64,000 nt of DNA from the NCBI GenBank assembly GCA_015068825.1, contig SVJU01000003.1:20845-84844 (forward strand). The letters run 5' to 3'. Shown here in pieces: positions 26,933 through 36,079 of this stretch (position 1 is its first letter; every line of letters starts with the position of its first letter). The translations under genes and the position numbers were made by a program. The stretch is from Oscillospiraceae bacterium (GTDB lineage Bacteria > Bacillota > Clostridia > UMGS1810). Below the pieces are notes generated by a model. That model did no database searches, had not been told where the DNA came from, and saw only the letters and a program-made list of their open reading frames with translations.

Positions 26933-27727
26933 TATATATTTACTTCGATATTCAAAAGGTGATAATCCTGTATGGTTTTTAAAAATCTTGTAAAAATAAG
27001 ATTTATCATAAAAATTTAAAAATGCACTTATTTCTTCAATAGTAATTTTACTACTTCTTAAAAGTTCTTTTGCTTTTTCAACCCTTAGTGTATTAATATA
27101 TTTTACAGGACTCATTTTTATTCTTTCTTTAAACACTCTTCTGAAATGACTTTCCGACATCGCACATTTTTGTGCAATATCAGAAATTGATATTGGTGTA
27201 TTAAAATTAAGTTTTATATACTTTATAGCATCATCTAAGCTCATCATATTTTTCTCGTTATTTTCCGATAAAATCTCATCAAAAACTTTATAACATAACG
27301 ATTTTGCTTTGAGTATACGGTTTTTCATATATAAGTCAATAATCTTATGAAATATTTGGGTAAGTTTTCCAGAGCTATCCTCATAGATTTTTGTTATTTT
27401 ATCATTAAATAAAAACTCTTTTCCTTCATCATTAATCAAAATAAAGTTTATAAGACTTGCATTAATAGACGATTTATCGCTATCTGATATAAAATATACT
27501 TTATAATTTATACCTTTTGGAATATAAATTACATCGCCGCTTTGCGCAGTAAAAAATGAATTATCCAAAAATGTATATATGAATTTTCCTTTTAAAATTA
27601 AAGATAATCCATTATCCGGACGAGGATTATCTAAGTAACTATATGCACCGGACATTTTCCATTCCTGCGACAGTGCAACCAACTTATGAATATTGAAGCT
27701 GTTAGTATTTATGCTTGGATTTTTCAT
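26930..27727 (-). CDS. AraC family transcriptional regulator
   Basis: A 265-residue protein. Residues about 30-110 are a cupin-like effector-binding domain (LDNSFFTAQSGDVIYIPKGIN). The C-terminal ~100 residues are the double helix-turn-helix of AraC/XylS (ISDIAQKCAMSESHFRRVFK; KAKELLRSSKITIEEISAFL; SYFYKIFKNHTGLSPFEYR). It follows the isomerase-like and Gfo/Idh genes on the same strand with a 78-nt gap and is likely their local regulator responding to a sugar. GGGGAGGAA ribosome site. Confidence 0.9.
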   Translation of the reverse strand: MKNPSINTNSFNIHKLVALSQEWKMSGAYSYLDNPRPDNGLSLILKGKFIYTFLDNSFFTAQSGDVIYIPKGINYKVYFISDSDKSSINASLINFILINDEGKEFLFNDKITKIYEDSSGKLTQIFHKIIDLYMKNRILKAKSLCYKVFDEILSENNEKNMMSLDDAIKYIKLNFNTPISISDIAQKCAMSESHFRRVFKERIKMSPVKYINTLRVEKAKELLRSSKITIEEISAFLNFYDKSYFYKIFKNHTGLSPFEYRSKYI

Positions 27728-27805
27728 AATTCATAAATTCCTCCCCTGTGCAATGATATGTCTTTAGATAATTGTTACATCTAAACTTTATTTTGTCAAT
27801 ACTTA

Positions 27806-28948
27806 TTAATACAAAAATAAACTTCTTTCTTCACTCGCTCCAGAATAATATTCTGTTGATATTGGTGCAGGAATTTCAAAATCTGTATTCAATTCTACAA
27901 ATTTTCGTGTAATTGAGGACTCTATAATTGCATTTATCACTTCAAGTGCATGGTATCCTATTTCAAAAGAAATTCTTGGTTTTCTTTTACATCTTAAAGC
28001 CCACGCCATATCTACTGCTCCTATACCTCTTAAATTTTCTTTGAACGGATGGGATATAGGAAATTCCAGTTTTTCTCCTTCATTTTTTTCGATATATATT
28101 TTATCACCAAAATTATTAGGATCAGCTAAATATAAAGTACCTTCTGTACCATGTAATTCAAAAAGATTTCCGTTTATACGAAAATCAGAGCATGTATTAA
28201 ATGAGCAAAAAGGTCCGCTTTTAAATTTCATGCTTGCACAAACAGTATTTATTGTATTTACAAAAAAGTTTTCGTTAAACAGCTCATGCCGCGGATTAAG
28301 ATATGGTCTTTGTGCTTTTGTAGTTGTAGCATATCCGCATACACTTTCTACTGGCCCAAAAATGTTAAATAATGCATGCAAATGATATCCTCCCATGTCA
28401 TATGGAATTCCGCCGCCTTCACACATAACAGAGTAGCGCCTTTTTGCATCATCTTCACTTGATTTAATCATATGGTATCCTCTTGGGCGGTTTACAATTA
28501 TCTGTATAACATTTCCGATTAATCCTTTTTCTATTATGTACCTTGCTGTTTGCTGACTTGCACCTAAAAATGTATCAGGAGCTGATGCAAACATAACATT
28601 GTGCTTTTTTCTAAGTTCATTGATTTTATCCGCTTCATCCATTGTTATGCACATCATTTTTTCACTATAACAATGTTTGCCGGCACTAATAATCTGTTTA
28701 TTTACTTCATAATGTGCACTGGCATAGGTAAGATTTAGCACAAGCTCAATTTCTTTGTCATTTAATATTTCTTCATTTGTCATTTGCTTTATATTGTATT
28801 TTTCAGCCTGCGCTTTTGCTTTTTCTTCTACAATATCCGAAATACCCACAAGTTCAATTATGCTGAAACGATTTTTTAAATTTTCAAGATATATGTCGCT
28901 TATCATACCCGCGCCTATAACAGCGGTTTTAACAGGTTTAAATATCAT
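27806..28948 (-). CDS. Gfo/Idh/MocA family oxidoreductase
   Basis: A 380-residue protein. The N-terminal Rossmann fold has VKTAVIGAGMISDIYLENL. The family motif region ...GKHCYSEKMM corresponds to the conserved E-K-P segment with Met instead of Pro. The C-terminal GFO_IDH_MocA domain follows with GGIPYDMGGYHLHAL. Members oxidise or reduce sugars, inositols or their phosphates with NAD(P). Its start overlaps the stop of the upstream isomerase-like gene (TAATG), so the two act together, probably in inositol or unusual sugar catabolism. Substrate unknown. Confidence 0.87.
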   Translation of the reverse strand: MIFKPVKTAVIGAGMISDIYLENLKNRFSIIELVGISDIVEEKAKAQAEKYNIKQMTNEEILNDKEIELVLNLTYASAHYEVNKQIISAGKHCYSEKMMCITMDEADKINELRKKHNVMFASAPDTFLGASQQTARYIIEKGLIGNVIQIIVNRPRGYHMIKSSEDDAKRRYSVMCEGGGIPYDMGGYHLHALFNIFGPVESVCGYATTTKAQRPYLNPRHELFNENFFVNTINTVCASMKFKSGPFCSFNTCSDFRINGNLFELHGTEGTLYLADPNNFGDKIYIEKNEGEKLEFPISHPFKENLRGIGAVDMAWALRCKRKPRISFEIGYHALEVINAIIESSITRKFVELNTDFEIPAPISTEYYSGASEERSLFLY

Positions 28949-29736
28949 TAGTCATCCACCCCTATCTTTTTGAGGAAATCAAAGCTTGATTTAACACACG
29001 CAAACGCATCACGGCCATATGTATCATCCTGTTCAATTGCATAACTCTTTACATCAAGTCTTTTACACAAATCAACAATTGGCTTCCAATTAAGATTTCC
29101 TTCACCCACAGGTGCAAATTCAATTGGCCGCGCTTCCCATTTTTCGCCCATTGCGCCAATTGCAAAATCTTTAACATGAACATAGTCAAAACGGTCTTTG
29201 TATTGCTCTAAAAATTCTGTTATAACGCTTCCGCCCGACTGAATCCAGTGTGTATCAGGTATAATTTGAATTGCTTCAGGGTCGGTTTCATCAATTAGAA
29301 TATCAATACCTTTTTTGTTACCAAACCTTTTAAATTCAAACGAATGAAAATGATAAACAATCTTTATTCCTTTTGATTTATATTCCTTTGAAACCTCGTT
29401 AAGATAATGTGCAAACATTTTATATCCTGATGCATTATCCGTAAGCCCTCTTTGTATTGAATCAATTCTTACATATTTTGTATTAAAAAGTTCGCACTGT
29501 TCGATAGTAGTATTTAATCGATCTTCTAATTTTAGTGAAGGACAAAACACAGAATCATTTATTATACCAAAACTATCAAATACCTTTTTTACTTCTTTGG
29601 CATCAAATGCATCAGGAATGCTGTACTGCAAGGTTTCAAACCCAATTTCTCTAAGCTTTGATATAGTATTTTTAAAATCTTCCCAGGTTTTTGTATGTTC
29701 TCTCATTGTAAACATCTGAAGTGAAATTTTACTCAT
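28948..29736 (-). CDS. Sugar phosphate isomerase/epimerase (TIM barrel)
   Basis: A 262-residue xylose-isomerase-like TIM barrel protein. KIVYHFHSFEF, IIPDTHWIQSGG, VHVKDFAIG and YAIEQDDTYG give the His, Asp and Glu metal ligands typical of IolE/IolI-like isomerases. It is first in a three-gene unit with a Gfo/Idh/MocA dehydrogenase and an AraC regulator. Dehydrogenase plus isomerase is a frequent pairing for oxidation and isomerisation of sugars or inositols. The AAAGGAGAG site precedes the ATG. Confidence 0.85.
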   Translation of the reverse strand: MSKISLQMFTMREHTKTWEDFKNTISKLREIGFETLQYSIPDAFDAKEVKKVFDSFGIINDSVFCPSLKLEDRLNTTIEQCELFNTKYVRIDSIQRGLTDNASGYKMFAHYLNEVSKEYKSKGIKIVYHFHSFEFKRFGNKKGIDILIDETDPEAIQIIPDTHWIQSGGSVITEFLEQYKDRFDYVHVKDFAIGAMGEKWEARPIEFAPVGEGNLNWKPIVDLCKRLDVKSYAIEQDDTYGRDAFACVKSSFDFLKKIGVDD

Positions 29737-29774
29737 TTAAAACTCTCCTTTTAATAAATTCTTACCATGTTTTC

Positions 29775-29802
29775 ATTATACTTAATGCAATTTTCTTTTC
29801 AA
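29775..29802 (-). promoter_or_regulatory. Promoter of the isomerase/Gfo-Idh/AraC unit
   Basis: Minus strand TTGAAA (29797-29802), 16 nt, TATAAT (29775-29780), 38 nt before the start at 29736. Confidence 0.65.
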
Positions 29803-29869
29803 TGTAAATTTTAAAAAAGCTGTTGTATTTTTCGGGCATTTCAAAAATATTTGTTTTATATTATCGTTC

Positions 29870-29898
29870 TTGAAATATTGCAAGCTTTGTGATATTAT
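29870..29898 (+). promoter_or_regulatory. Promoter of the metF-metH unit
   Basis: TTGAAA (29870-29875), 17 nt, TATTAT (29893-29898), 31 nt before the metF ATG. The short leader leaves no room for an S-box. Confidence 0.65.
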
Positions 29899-29929
29899 AT
29901 TTTTATTAATATATAAAGAAGTGATTTGT

Positions 29930-30805
29930 ATGAGAATTATTGATATTTTAAAAGATGAAAAACTTTCGTTATCGTTTGAGGTGTTTCCTCCCAAAAGCGA
30001 TACCAACTTTGAAAGCGTTAAAGATGCAACCGAAAAAATTGCACTTTTAAAGCCATCCTTTATGAGTGTTACATATGGTGCAGGCGGCGGAACAAGCAAA
30101 TACACACTTGACATTGCAAAAAATATTGAAAAAACACATTCTGTACCAATGCTTACACACTTAACATGCGTTTCATCTACCAAAGAAACAGTAAAACAAA
30201 GAATTGCTGATATGAAAAACGCAGGAATTAAAAATGTTATGGCACTAAGGGGCGATTTAACACCCGAACTTGAAAAATCTGATAAATCAAAGTGGCATTA
30301 TCACCACGCGATTGACCTTATAAAAGAGCTTAAAGATAACGATTTTTGCATTGGCGGTGCATGCTACCCCGAGGTACATCCTGAAAGTTTAAATCAAAAG
30401 GATGATATTATGCACCTTAAAGAAAAGGTTGATGCTGGATGTCAGTTTTTAACCACGCAGATGTTTTTTGACAATAATCTTTTATACAATTTTTTATATA
30501 AAATAAGAGAAGCGGGCATAACCGTTCCTGTTGTTGCAGGAATTATGCCAATTACAAATGCAAATCAGGTGGAAAGAGCAATAAAACTATCTGGCTCTTT
30601 TATGCCGCAAAGATTTAAAAGCATAGTGGATAAATTCGGCTATGACAAAGATGCAATGAAACAGGCTGGAATTGCTTACGCAACCGACCAGATTATAGAT
30701 TTATACGCAAACAACATCACAAATGTTCATGTTTATTCTATGAACAAACCCGATGTTGCCGAAAAAATACAGAGTAATTTATCTGATATATTAGGAAAAA
30801 TATGA
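29930..30805 (+). CDS. metF: 5,10-methylenetetrahydrofolate reductase
   Basis: A 291-residue FAD-dependent TIM-barrel enzyme. LSFEVFPPKSDTNFES at the N-terminus, FMSVTYGAGGGTS, THLTCV, MALRGD and TTQMFFDN are hallmark MetF segments. It reduces methylene-THF to methyl-THF, the methyl donor for the MetH encoded three genes downstream. The frame is open from 29870, but the ATG at 29930 carries the conserved start MRIIDILKDEK and an upstream AAGAAGTGA. The stop overlaps the next gene by 4 nt (ATGA). Confidence 0.95.
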   Translation: MRIIDILKDEKLSLSFEVFPPKSDTNFESVKDATEKIALLKPSFMSVTYGAGGGTSKYTLDIAKNIEKTHSVPMLTHLTCVSSTKETVKQRIADMKNAGIKNVMALRGDLTPELEKSDKSKWHYHHAIDLIKELKDNDFCIGGACYPEVHPESLNQKDDIMHLKEKVDAGCQFLTTQMFFDNNLLYNFLYKIREAGITVPVVAGIMPITNANQVERAIKLSGSFMPQRFKSIVDKFGYDKDAMKQAGIAYATDQIIDLYANNITNVHVYSMNKPDVAEKIQSNLSDILGKI

Positions 30806-31470
30806 GTAATACTGTTTTTGTTAAAAAATACGATGAACCAAAATTTAATATAAAAGAAATTTTACGATATGCCCAGACAAAAGATGACAGCATAATTCCC
30901 ATTATAAATGAGTGCATAGATGAGGTTAAAAATAAGCTTTCGTACAGGGTGTGCTATGCGTTTTTTGACATTGTAAAAAACAATGATTTTTTTGATTTGA
31001 GTTTTACAAAAACAAAAAGCAAAAATCTTATGAAAAATTTAAAAGATTCATCAAAAATTGTTTTATTTGGTGCAACTATCGGCATTGAAATTGATAGACT
31101 CATTGCAAAATATGGTAAAATATCTCCACTAAAAGCACTCATTTTTCAATCAATCGGTGCTGAAAGAATTGAAAGCCTTTGCGATATGTTTTGCGATGAA
31201 ATATCAAAAGAAGTAAATAAAAATAATTTATTTACCCTTCCACGATTCAGCCCCGGATATGGCGATTTTGAATTAGAAAATCAAAAAGATATTTTTAATG
31301 TGTTAAACCTTCATAAAAATATTGGTCTTACCTTAAATTCATCTTATATTATGTCACCTTCAAAATCTGTTACGGCAATTATTGGAATAACCGATAAAAA
31401 GTGCGATTTTAACGCTCAAAAGTGCAAAAACTGCAATAAAAATGATTGCATCTATAAAGAAAGGAATTAA
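30802..31470 (+). CDS. Stand-alone MetH activation (AdoMet-binding) domain protein
   Basis: A 222-residue protein similar to the C-terminal activation domain of B12-dependent methionine synthase. It has the AdoMet-binding motif RFSPGYGDFELE and YIMSPSKSVTAIIG. The MetH at 32607 ends after its B12 domain, so this protein supplies the missing module that reductively re-methylates oxidised cob(II)alamin. The C-terminal CDFNAQKCKNCNKNDC holds four Cys, possibly an Fe-S or zinc site. It overlaps metF by 4 nt. Confidence 0.88.
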   Translation: MSNTVFVKKYDEPKFNIKEILRYAQTKDDSIIPIINECIDEVKNKLSYRVCYAFFDIVKNNDFFDLSFTKTKSKNLMKNLKDSSKIVLFGATIGIEIDRLIAKYGKISPLKALIFQSIGAERIESLCDMFCDEISKEVNKNNLFTLPRFSPGYGDFELENQKDIFNVLNLHKNIGLTLNSSYIMSPSKSVTAIIGITDKKCDFNAQKCKNCNKNDCIYKERN

Positions 31471-31476
31471 TCTATT

Positions 31477-32586
31477 ATGGAAAGTATTATGGAATTAAAT
31501 CCCACAGTTTGTGTTGTAAAAAACGAATATCAGATTATAATCATAACAAAAAAAGATGCGCTTATAAAAATAAAGGTCGGAGATGAAATCTTTTATAACC
31601 ATAGTAACGGAATAAGAATTTCATCAAAAGGCGTACATAAATTTTTTATTCCTCAACATTTACTCGACAAAGAAAAATGCTACACTGTTTTTGCAAAAGA
31701 AATGGTAGAACGACTTGCTTATCACTCAAAAACAAAAGAAGAAGTAAAAAAAGATTTTAAATTTAAACCCATTACAAAAACCAAAAACATCAATATTTAC
31801 CATCTTGCAGATGTTCACGGAAAAAAAGATATGGCAATAGGGTGCGCTAAAAAAGCAGACAAAGAAATCGACCTTCTTGTTTTAAACGGTGATATTTCAA
31901 GCACATCAAATACTTTTGACGATATAATACTATCCTATAAAATTGCCTCAGAAATTACAAATGGCGAAATTCCATGTGTTATTTCAAGAGGAAATCACGA
32001 TTTAAGAGGCCCCGGTGCAGAAAGATTAGCAGATTATATGCCAACAGATAATGGAAAATCATATTACACATTTAAAACAGGCTGTATATGGGGAATTCTT
32101 ATAGATGCCGGCGAAGATAAAAACGATGACCATCCTGAATACGCAGACACAATGTGTTGCCATATTTTTAGAAAAGAGCAGGAAAAAGAAATTAAAAAGG
32201 TTATAGAAAATGCTAAATCTGAATACGAAAAAGACGATGTTAAATATAAGCTTATTATATCTCATATACCTTTTACATTTAAATATAAAGAAGTTCATAA
32301 TATTGAAAAAGAGCTTTACACAAGCATTGCAAAGCTTTTAAGAGAAAATATAAAACCAAATCTTATGCTATGCGGGCACACTCACATAAAATGTATAAGC
32401 ACACCAAAAAGCGAATATGACTATCTTGGACATCCGTGCACAGTTGTTGTAGGCTCTGATGAAAGATGTGATACAGACAAAGCAAGAATTTTATCAGGTG
32501 CTCTTATTACACTTAACAATCAAAACTTTGATGTAAGCTTTAATACCCAAAACAAAATTTACGAAACACAAACACTAAGCTACTAA
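31477..32586 (+). CDS. Calcineurin-like metallophosphoesterase
   Basis: A 369-residue protein. An N-terminal beta domain (about residues 1-100) precedes the metallophosphoesterase core: HLADVHGKKD, LVLNGDIS, ISRGNHDLRGPG, IISHIPF and LCGHTHIK, the full dinuclear-metal motif set. It lies 6 nt after the activation-domain gene and 20 nt before metH, inside the methionine unit. Its substrate is unknown; no secretion signal. A role in cofactor or methyl-cycle housekeeping can only be guessed from context. Confidence 0.85.
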   Translation: MESIMELNPTVCVVKNEYQIIIITKKDALIKIKVGDEIFYNHSNGIRISSKGVHKFFIPQHLLDKEKCYTVFAKEMVERLAYHSKTKEEVKKDFKFKPITKTKNINIYHLADVHGKKDMAIGCAKKADKEIDLLVLNGDISSTSNTFDDIILSYKIASEITNGEIPCVISRGNHDLRGPGAERLADYMPTDNGKSYYTFKTGCIWGILIDAGEDKNDDHPEYADTMCCHIFRKEQEKEIKKVIENAKSEYEKDDVKYKLIISHIPFTFKYKEVHNIEKELYTSIAKLLRENIKPNLMLCGHTHIKCISTPKSEYDYLGHPCTVVVGSDERCDTDKARILSGALITLNNQNFDVSFNTQNKIYETQTLSY

Positions 32587-32606
32587 ATAAAGCGGGAGTT
32601 TTTTAA

Positions 32607-35024
32607 ATGAATATACTTGACTTTTTAAAAGAAAATATACTTTATCTTGACGGCTCAATGGGAACACTTTTGCAAAAAAACGGTCTTAAATTAAACGAAT
32701 TGCCTGAGGAGTGGAACATCACCCACCCTGATGTAATAAGAAAAATTCATCTTGATTATTATAATAGTGGAAGCAATGTTGTATCTACAAACACATTTGG
32801 TGCAAACACTCTAAAATTTAATTTAGATGAGCTTGAAAAAATTATAAAAGCCGCATTTGAAAATGCATATTTTGCAAAAGAAAATTCCACATCGAAGGGC
32901 GAAAAATTTATCGCACTTGATATTGGCCCTACAGGTAAGCTTTTAAAACCCTACGGCGACCTTGGTTTTGAAGATGCAGTTAAAATTTTTGCCGACACCA
33001 TAAAGCTTGGTGTAAAGTATGGTGCTGACCTTATTTTTATTGAAACAATGAACGATAGCTACGAAACAAAAGCGGCACTACTTGCGGCAAAAGAAAATTC
33101 AAATCTTCCCATTTTTGTATCAAACGCATACTCAGAAGATGGAAAACTTATGACAGGCGCTACCCCTGAAGCAATGGTTGCTCTTTTAGAGGGTATGGGT
33201 GCAGACGCAATTGGTGCAAACTGCTCATTAGGTCCAAAAATGCTTGAAGGTGTTGTTAAAAAGCTTTTAAAATATGCATCTGTTCCTGTAATTTTAAAAC
33301 CAAACGCAGGTCTTCCAAAGGAAGAAAACGGCAAAACATTATATGATGTATCGCCCGAAGAATTTAGTGAAGATGTAAAAAATTATGTTAAAGATGGTGT
33401 AAGAATTGTAGGCGGATGCTGTGGCACAACACCTGAATATATAAAAGAAGTTTTTGAAAAGACAAAAGATTTAACTCCCAAACCTGCAGAAAAAAAAGAC
33501 ATAACTATGGTGTCATCTTACACACACGCAGTTTTGTTTGACAAAAAGCCTGTTTTAATTGGCGAAAGAATTAATCCGACAGGCAAAAAACGTTTTAAAC
33601 AGGCTCTTTTGGAAAATGATATAAACTATATTTTAGAAGAAGGAATAAAACAGCACTCAAAGGGTGTTGATATTCTTGATGTTAATGTAGGTCTTCCTGA
33701 TATCGACGAAAATAAAATGCTTACTGATGTTGTAGAAGAGCTTCAGACTGTTACAAACCTTCCGCTTCAGATTGACACAAGTAACTTTGAGGCAATGGAA
33801 AATGCACTAAGATGCTATAACGGCAAGGCTATGATAAACTCTGTAAACGGCAAAAAAGAGAGTATGGAAAAAATATTTCCTCTTGCAAAAAAATATGGTG
33901 GTGTTATTGTTGCTCTCACATTAGACGAAAACGGTATTCCCGAAAATAGCGAAGGCAGATTAAAAATTGCTAAAAAAATTATTGAAACTGCAAAAGAATA
34001 TGGAATTGATAAAAAAGATATTATTTTTGACACTCTTGCAATGGCATTAAGTGCCGACAAAGATGCGCCAAAAGAAACCTTAAAAGCTCTTTATGAAATA
34101 AAAAACACATTAAAATGCCACACATCGCTTGGTGTTTCAAATGTATCATTCGGACTTCCTTCAAGAGATGCAATAAACAGTACATTTTTTGCTATGGCTC
34201 TTACAAAAGGTCTTTCTGCGGCGATTATGAATCCTTATTCATTTGATATGATGAAAACATATTATTCATACTGTGCGCTGTGTGGTATGGATGAAAATTT
34301 TGAAAAATACATTGACTATATGTCAAATAATGCTCCGTCACCTCAAAAAAGCGATGTGCCTGTTCAAAAGAGCGAAGTTTCAATCAATTCTGATGATAAA
34401 ACAGAGCTTCAGCTTGCAATAGAAAAAGGCTTAAAGGATAAAGCAGGTGAGCTTACACAATCACTTATCAAAACAATTAATCCTTTTGATATTATTCAGA
34501 ATGAAGTTATTCCTGCACTTGATGTTGTGGGAAAAGGCTTTGAAGAAAAAAAGGTTTATCTTCCGCAGCTTTTAATGAGTGCCGAGGCAGCAAAAGCATC
34601 GTTTGAATGTATAAAACAAAACGCATCAACCTCAAAAAGTGATATGACAAAAAAATGCACTGTTGTAATTGCAACAGTACATGGTGATATTCACGATATA
34701 GGCAAAAACATTGTAAAGCTTCTTTTAGAGAACTATGGTTTTGATGTTATTGACCTTGGAAAAGATGTTCCGCCTGAAACGATTTTGGAAAAGGTTACCG
34801 AAACAAACGCCCCTATTGTGGGACTTAGTGCACTTATGACAACAACTGTTCCAAAAATGGAAGAAACAATTAAACTATTAAATAAAAAAGCTCCCAACTG
34901 CAAAACAATTGTTGGCGGTGCAGTATTAAACAAAGAATATGCTGATAAAATCGGTGCTGATAAATACGCCAAAGATGCTATGGAAGCAGTAAGATATGCA
35001 GACATTATAAATTCCAAATTATAA
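32607..35024 (+). CDS. metH: B12-dependent methionine synthase lacking the activation domain
   Basis: An 805-residue protein. Residues 1-285 are the homocysteine S-methyltransferase barrel with the zinc cysteines in IGANCSLGP and GGCCGTTPEYI. Residues about 310-570 are the pterin-binding domain (LIGERINPTGKKRFK; DVNVGLPDIDE; QIDTSNFEAME). From about 595 come the cap and the cobalamin-binding domain with VHGDIHDIGKN (cobalt-ligand His). It transfers a methyl group from methyl-THF to homocysteine. The fourth (AdoMet) module of E. coli MetH is absent and is encoded separately at 30802. This split form is common in Clostridia and Thermotogae. Confidence 0.95.
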   Translation: MNILDFLKENILYLDGSMGTLLQKNGLKLNELPEEWNITHPDVIRKIHLDYYNSGSNVVSTNTFGANTLKFNLDELEKIIKAAFENAYFAKENSTSKGEKFIALDIGPTGKLLKPYGDLGFEDAVKIFADTIKLGVKYGADLIFIETMNDSYETKAALLAAKENSNLPIFVSNAYSEDGKLMTGATPEAMVALLEGMGADAIGANCSLGPKMLEGVVKKLLKYASVPVILKPNAGLPKEENGKTLYDVSPEEFSEDVKNYVKDGVRIVGGCCGTTPEYIKEVFEKTKDLTPKPAEKKDITMVSSYTHAVLFDKKPVLIGERINPTGKKRFKQALLENDINYILEEGIKQHSKGVDILDVNVGLPDIDENKMLTDVVEELQTVTNLPLQIDTSNFEAMENALRCYNGKAMINSVNGKKESMEKIFPLAKKYGGVIVALTLDENGIPENSEGRLKIAKKIIETAKEYGIDKKDIIFDTLAMALSADKDAPKETLKALYEIKNTLKCHTSLGVSNVSFGLPSRDAINSTFFAMALTKGLSAAIMNPYSFDMMKTYYSYCALCGMDENFEKYIDYMSNNAPSPQKSDVPVQKSEVSINSDDKTELQLAIEKGLKDKAGELTQSLIKTINPFDIIQNEVIPALDVVGKGFEEKKVYLPQLLMSAEAAKASFECIKQNASTSKSDMTKKCTVVIATVHGDIHDIGKNIVKLLLENYGFDVIDLGKDVPPETILEKVTETNAPIVGLSALMTTTVPKMEETIKLLNKKAPNCKTIVGGAVLNKEYADKIGADKYAKDAMEAVRYADIINSKL

Positions 35025-35057
35025 TAGAATAGTTCATTTTTTAAAAAGGATACTGCC

Positions 35058-35086
35058 TTGTATTTTTTATATAATCATTATATAAT
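35058..35086 (+). promoter_or_regulatory. Promoter of the GH43-like gene
   Basis: TTGTAT (35058-35063), 17 nt, TATAAT (35081-35086). The -10 lies in a small inverted repeat, TTATATAA-TCA-TTATATAA. Confidence 0.7.
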
Positions 35087-35119
35087 TTTAAAAAGCTTTT
35101 TAAAAAAAGGGTGATATAT

Positions 35120-36037
35120 ATGCAAAAGAATGGACAAATGTGGTACGATACCGACGGCAATGAAATACAGGCACACGGCGGCTGTATAATTAATTATGAA
35201 GGAACATACTATTGGTATGGCGAAAATAAAAACGGAATAACCAAAAACAGAAGAATGGATTTTATAGGTTTTTCGTGCTATTCATCAAAGGATTTGGTAA
35301 ACTGGAAAAACGAAGGCCTGGCTTTTAAAGCTATTACAGAGACAGCTGACCACGAAGCAGGCATAAAATCAATTGGAGAACGACCAAAGGTTGTTTACAG
35401 CAAAAAAATAAACAAGTTTGTTATGTGGTGGCATCTTGATAATATGCAATATGATTTATCACGCGCAGCTTATGCACTTTCTGATAATCCAACAGGCCCA
35501 TTTATATATGTAAAATCTTTTAAACCAAATGTAATTGATATGTTTGATTTTACCGTTTTTGTTGATAACGACGAAAAAGCTTATCTTGTTCACGCATCCG
35601 ACAGAAATAAAACCATGGTTATTGCCGAGCTTAATGATGAATATACTGCTCCGACAGGAAATTACAAAAAGATTTTTACCGATCAGATAAGAGAAGCTCC
35701 CGTTATGTATCATGCCGATAACGGAATGTATTACCTTGCAACATCAAGCTGTACAGGCTACGACCCAAATTCAATGCTTTACGCAATATCAAGAAATAAT
35801 TCAATTTTTGGATTATGGGTGCTTTTGGATAATCCTTGTATGGGAAGAGAAGACTACCGCAAAACTTTTCAGGGTCAGGGTACATATCCATTATATATCA
35901 ATGGTAAATATTATATTATGCTTGACCACTGGAATCCAAATGATATAAAATCATCCGGATACAGTATTCTTCCTGTTAAATTTGACAAAACTTATATGGA
36001 AGTTATGTGGCAGGACGAATGGAAGGGTATCCAATAA
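35120..36037 (+). CDS. GH43-like glycoside hydrolase (exo-galactanase-like)
   Basis: A 305-residue five-bladed beta-propeller protein without signal peptide. The N-terminus IQAHGGCIINYEGTYYWYGENK resembles exo-beta-1,3-galactanases of the GH43_24 type, which start with AHGG-YYWYGE. SIGERPKVVYSKKINKFVMW contains a plausible catalytic Glu/Arg region. Substrate inferred: galactan or arabinogalactan side chains. Cytoplasmic, so it would act on imported oligosaccharides. The ATG at 35120 has AAGGGTGAT upstream; an earlier GTG at 35111 overlaps that site. Confidence 0.75.
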   Translation: MQKNGQMWYDTDGNEIQAHGGCIINYEGTYYWYGENKNGITKNRRMDFIGFSCYSSKDLVNWKNEGLAFKAITETADHEAGIKSIGERPKVVYSKKINKFVMWWHLDNMQYDLSRAAYALSDNPTGPFIYVKSFKPNVIDMFDFTVFVDNDEKAYLVHASDRNKTMVIAELNDEYTAPTGNYKKIFTDQIREAPVMYHADNGMYYLATSSCTGYDPNSMLYAISRNNSIFGLWVLLDNPCMGREDYRKTFQGQGTYPLYINGKYYIMLDHWNPNDIKSSGYSILPVKFDKTYMEVMWQDEWKGIQ

Positions 36038-36043
36038 AAAAAA

Positions 36044-36078
36044 TTAAGGTACGGAATTTTAAAATTCCGTACCTTTTT
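36044..36078. terminator. Bidirectional terminator
   Basis: A perfect 30-bp palindrome (36046-36075, arm AAGGTACGGAATTTT) with A/T tracts lies between the convergent GH43-like and SLH protein genes. Confidence 0.9.
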
Positions 36079-36079
36079 A

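Noticed and set aside
29803..29929. SAM riboswitch before metF
   Set aside because: The leader after the promoter is only about 25 nt and no S-box motif is present.
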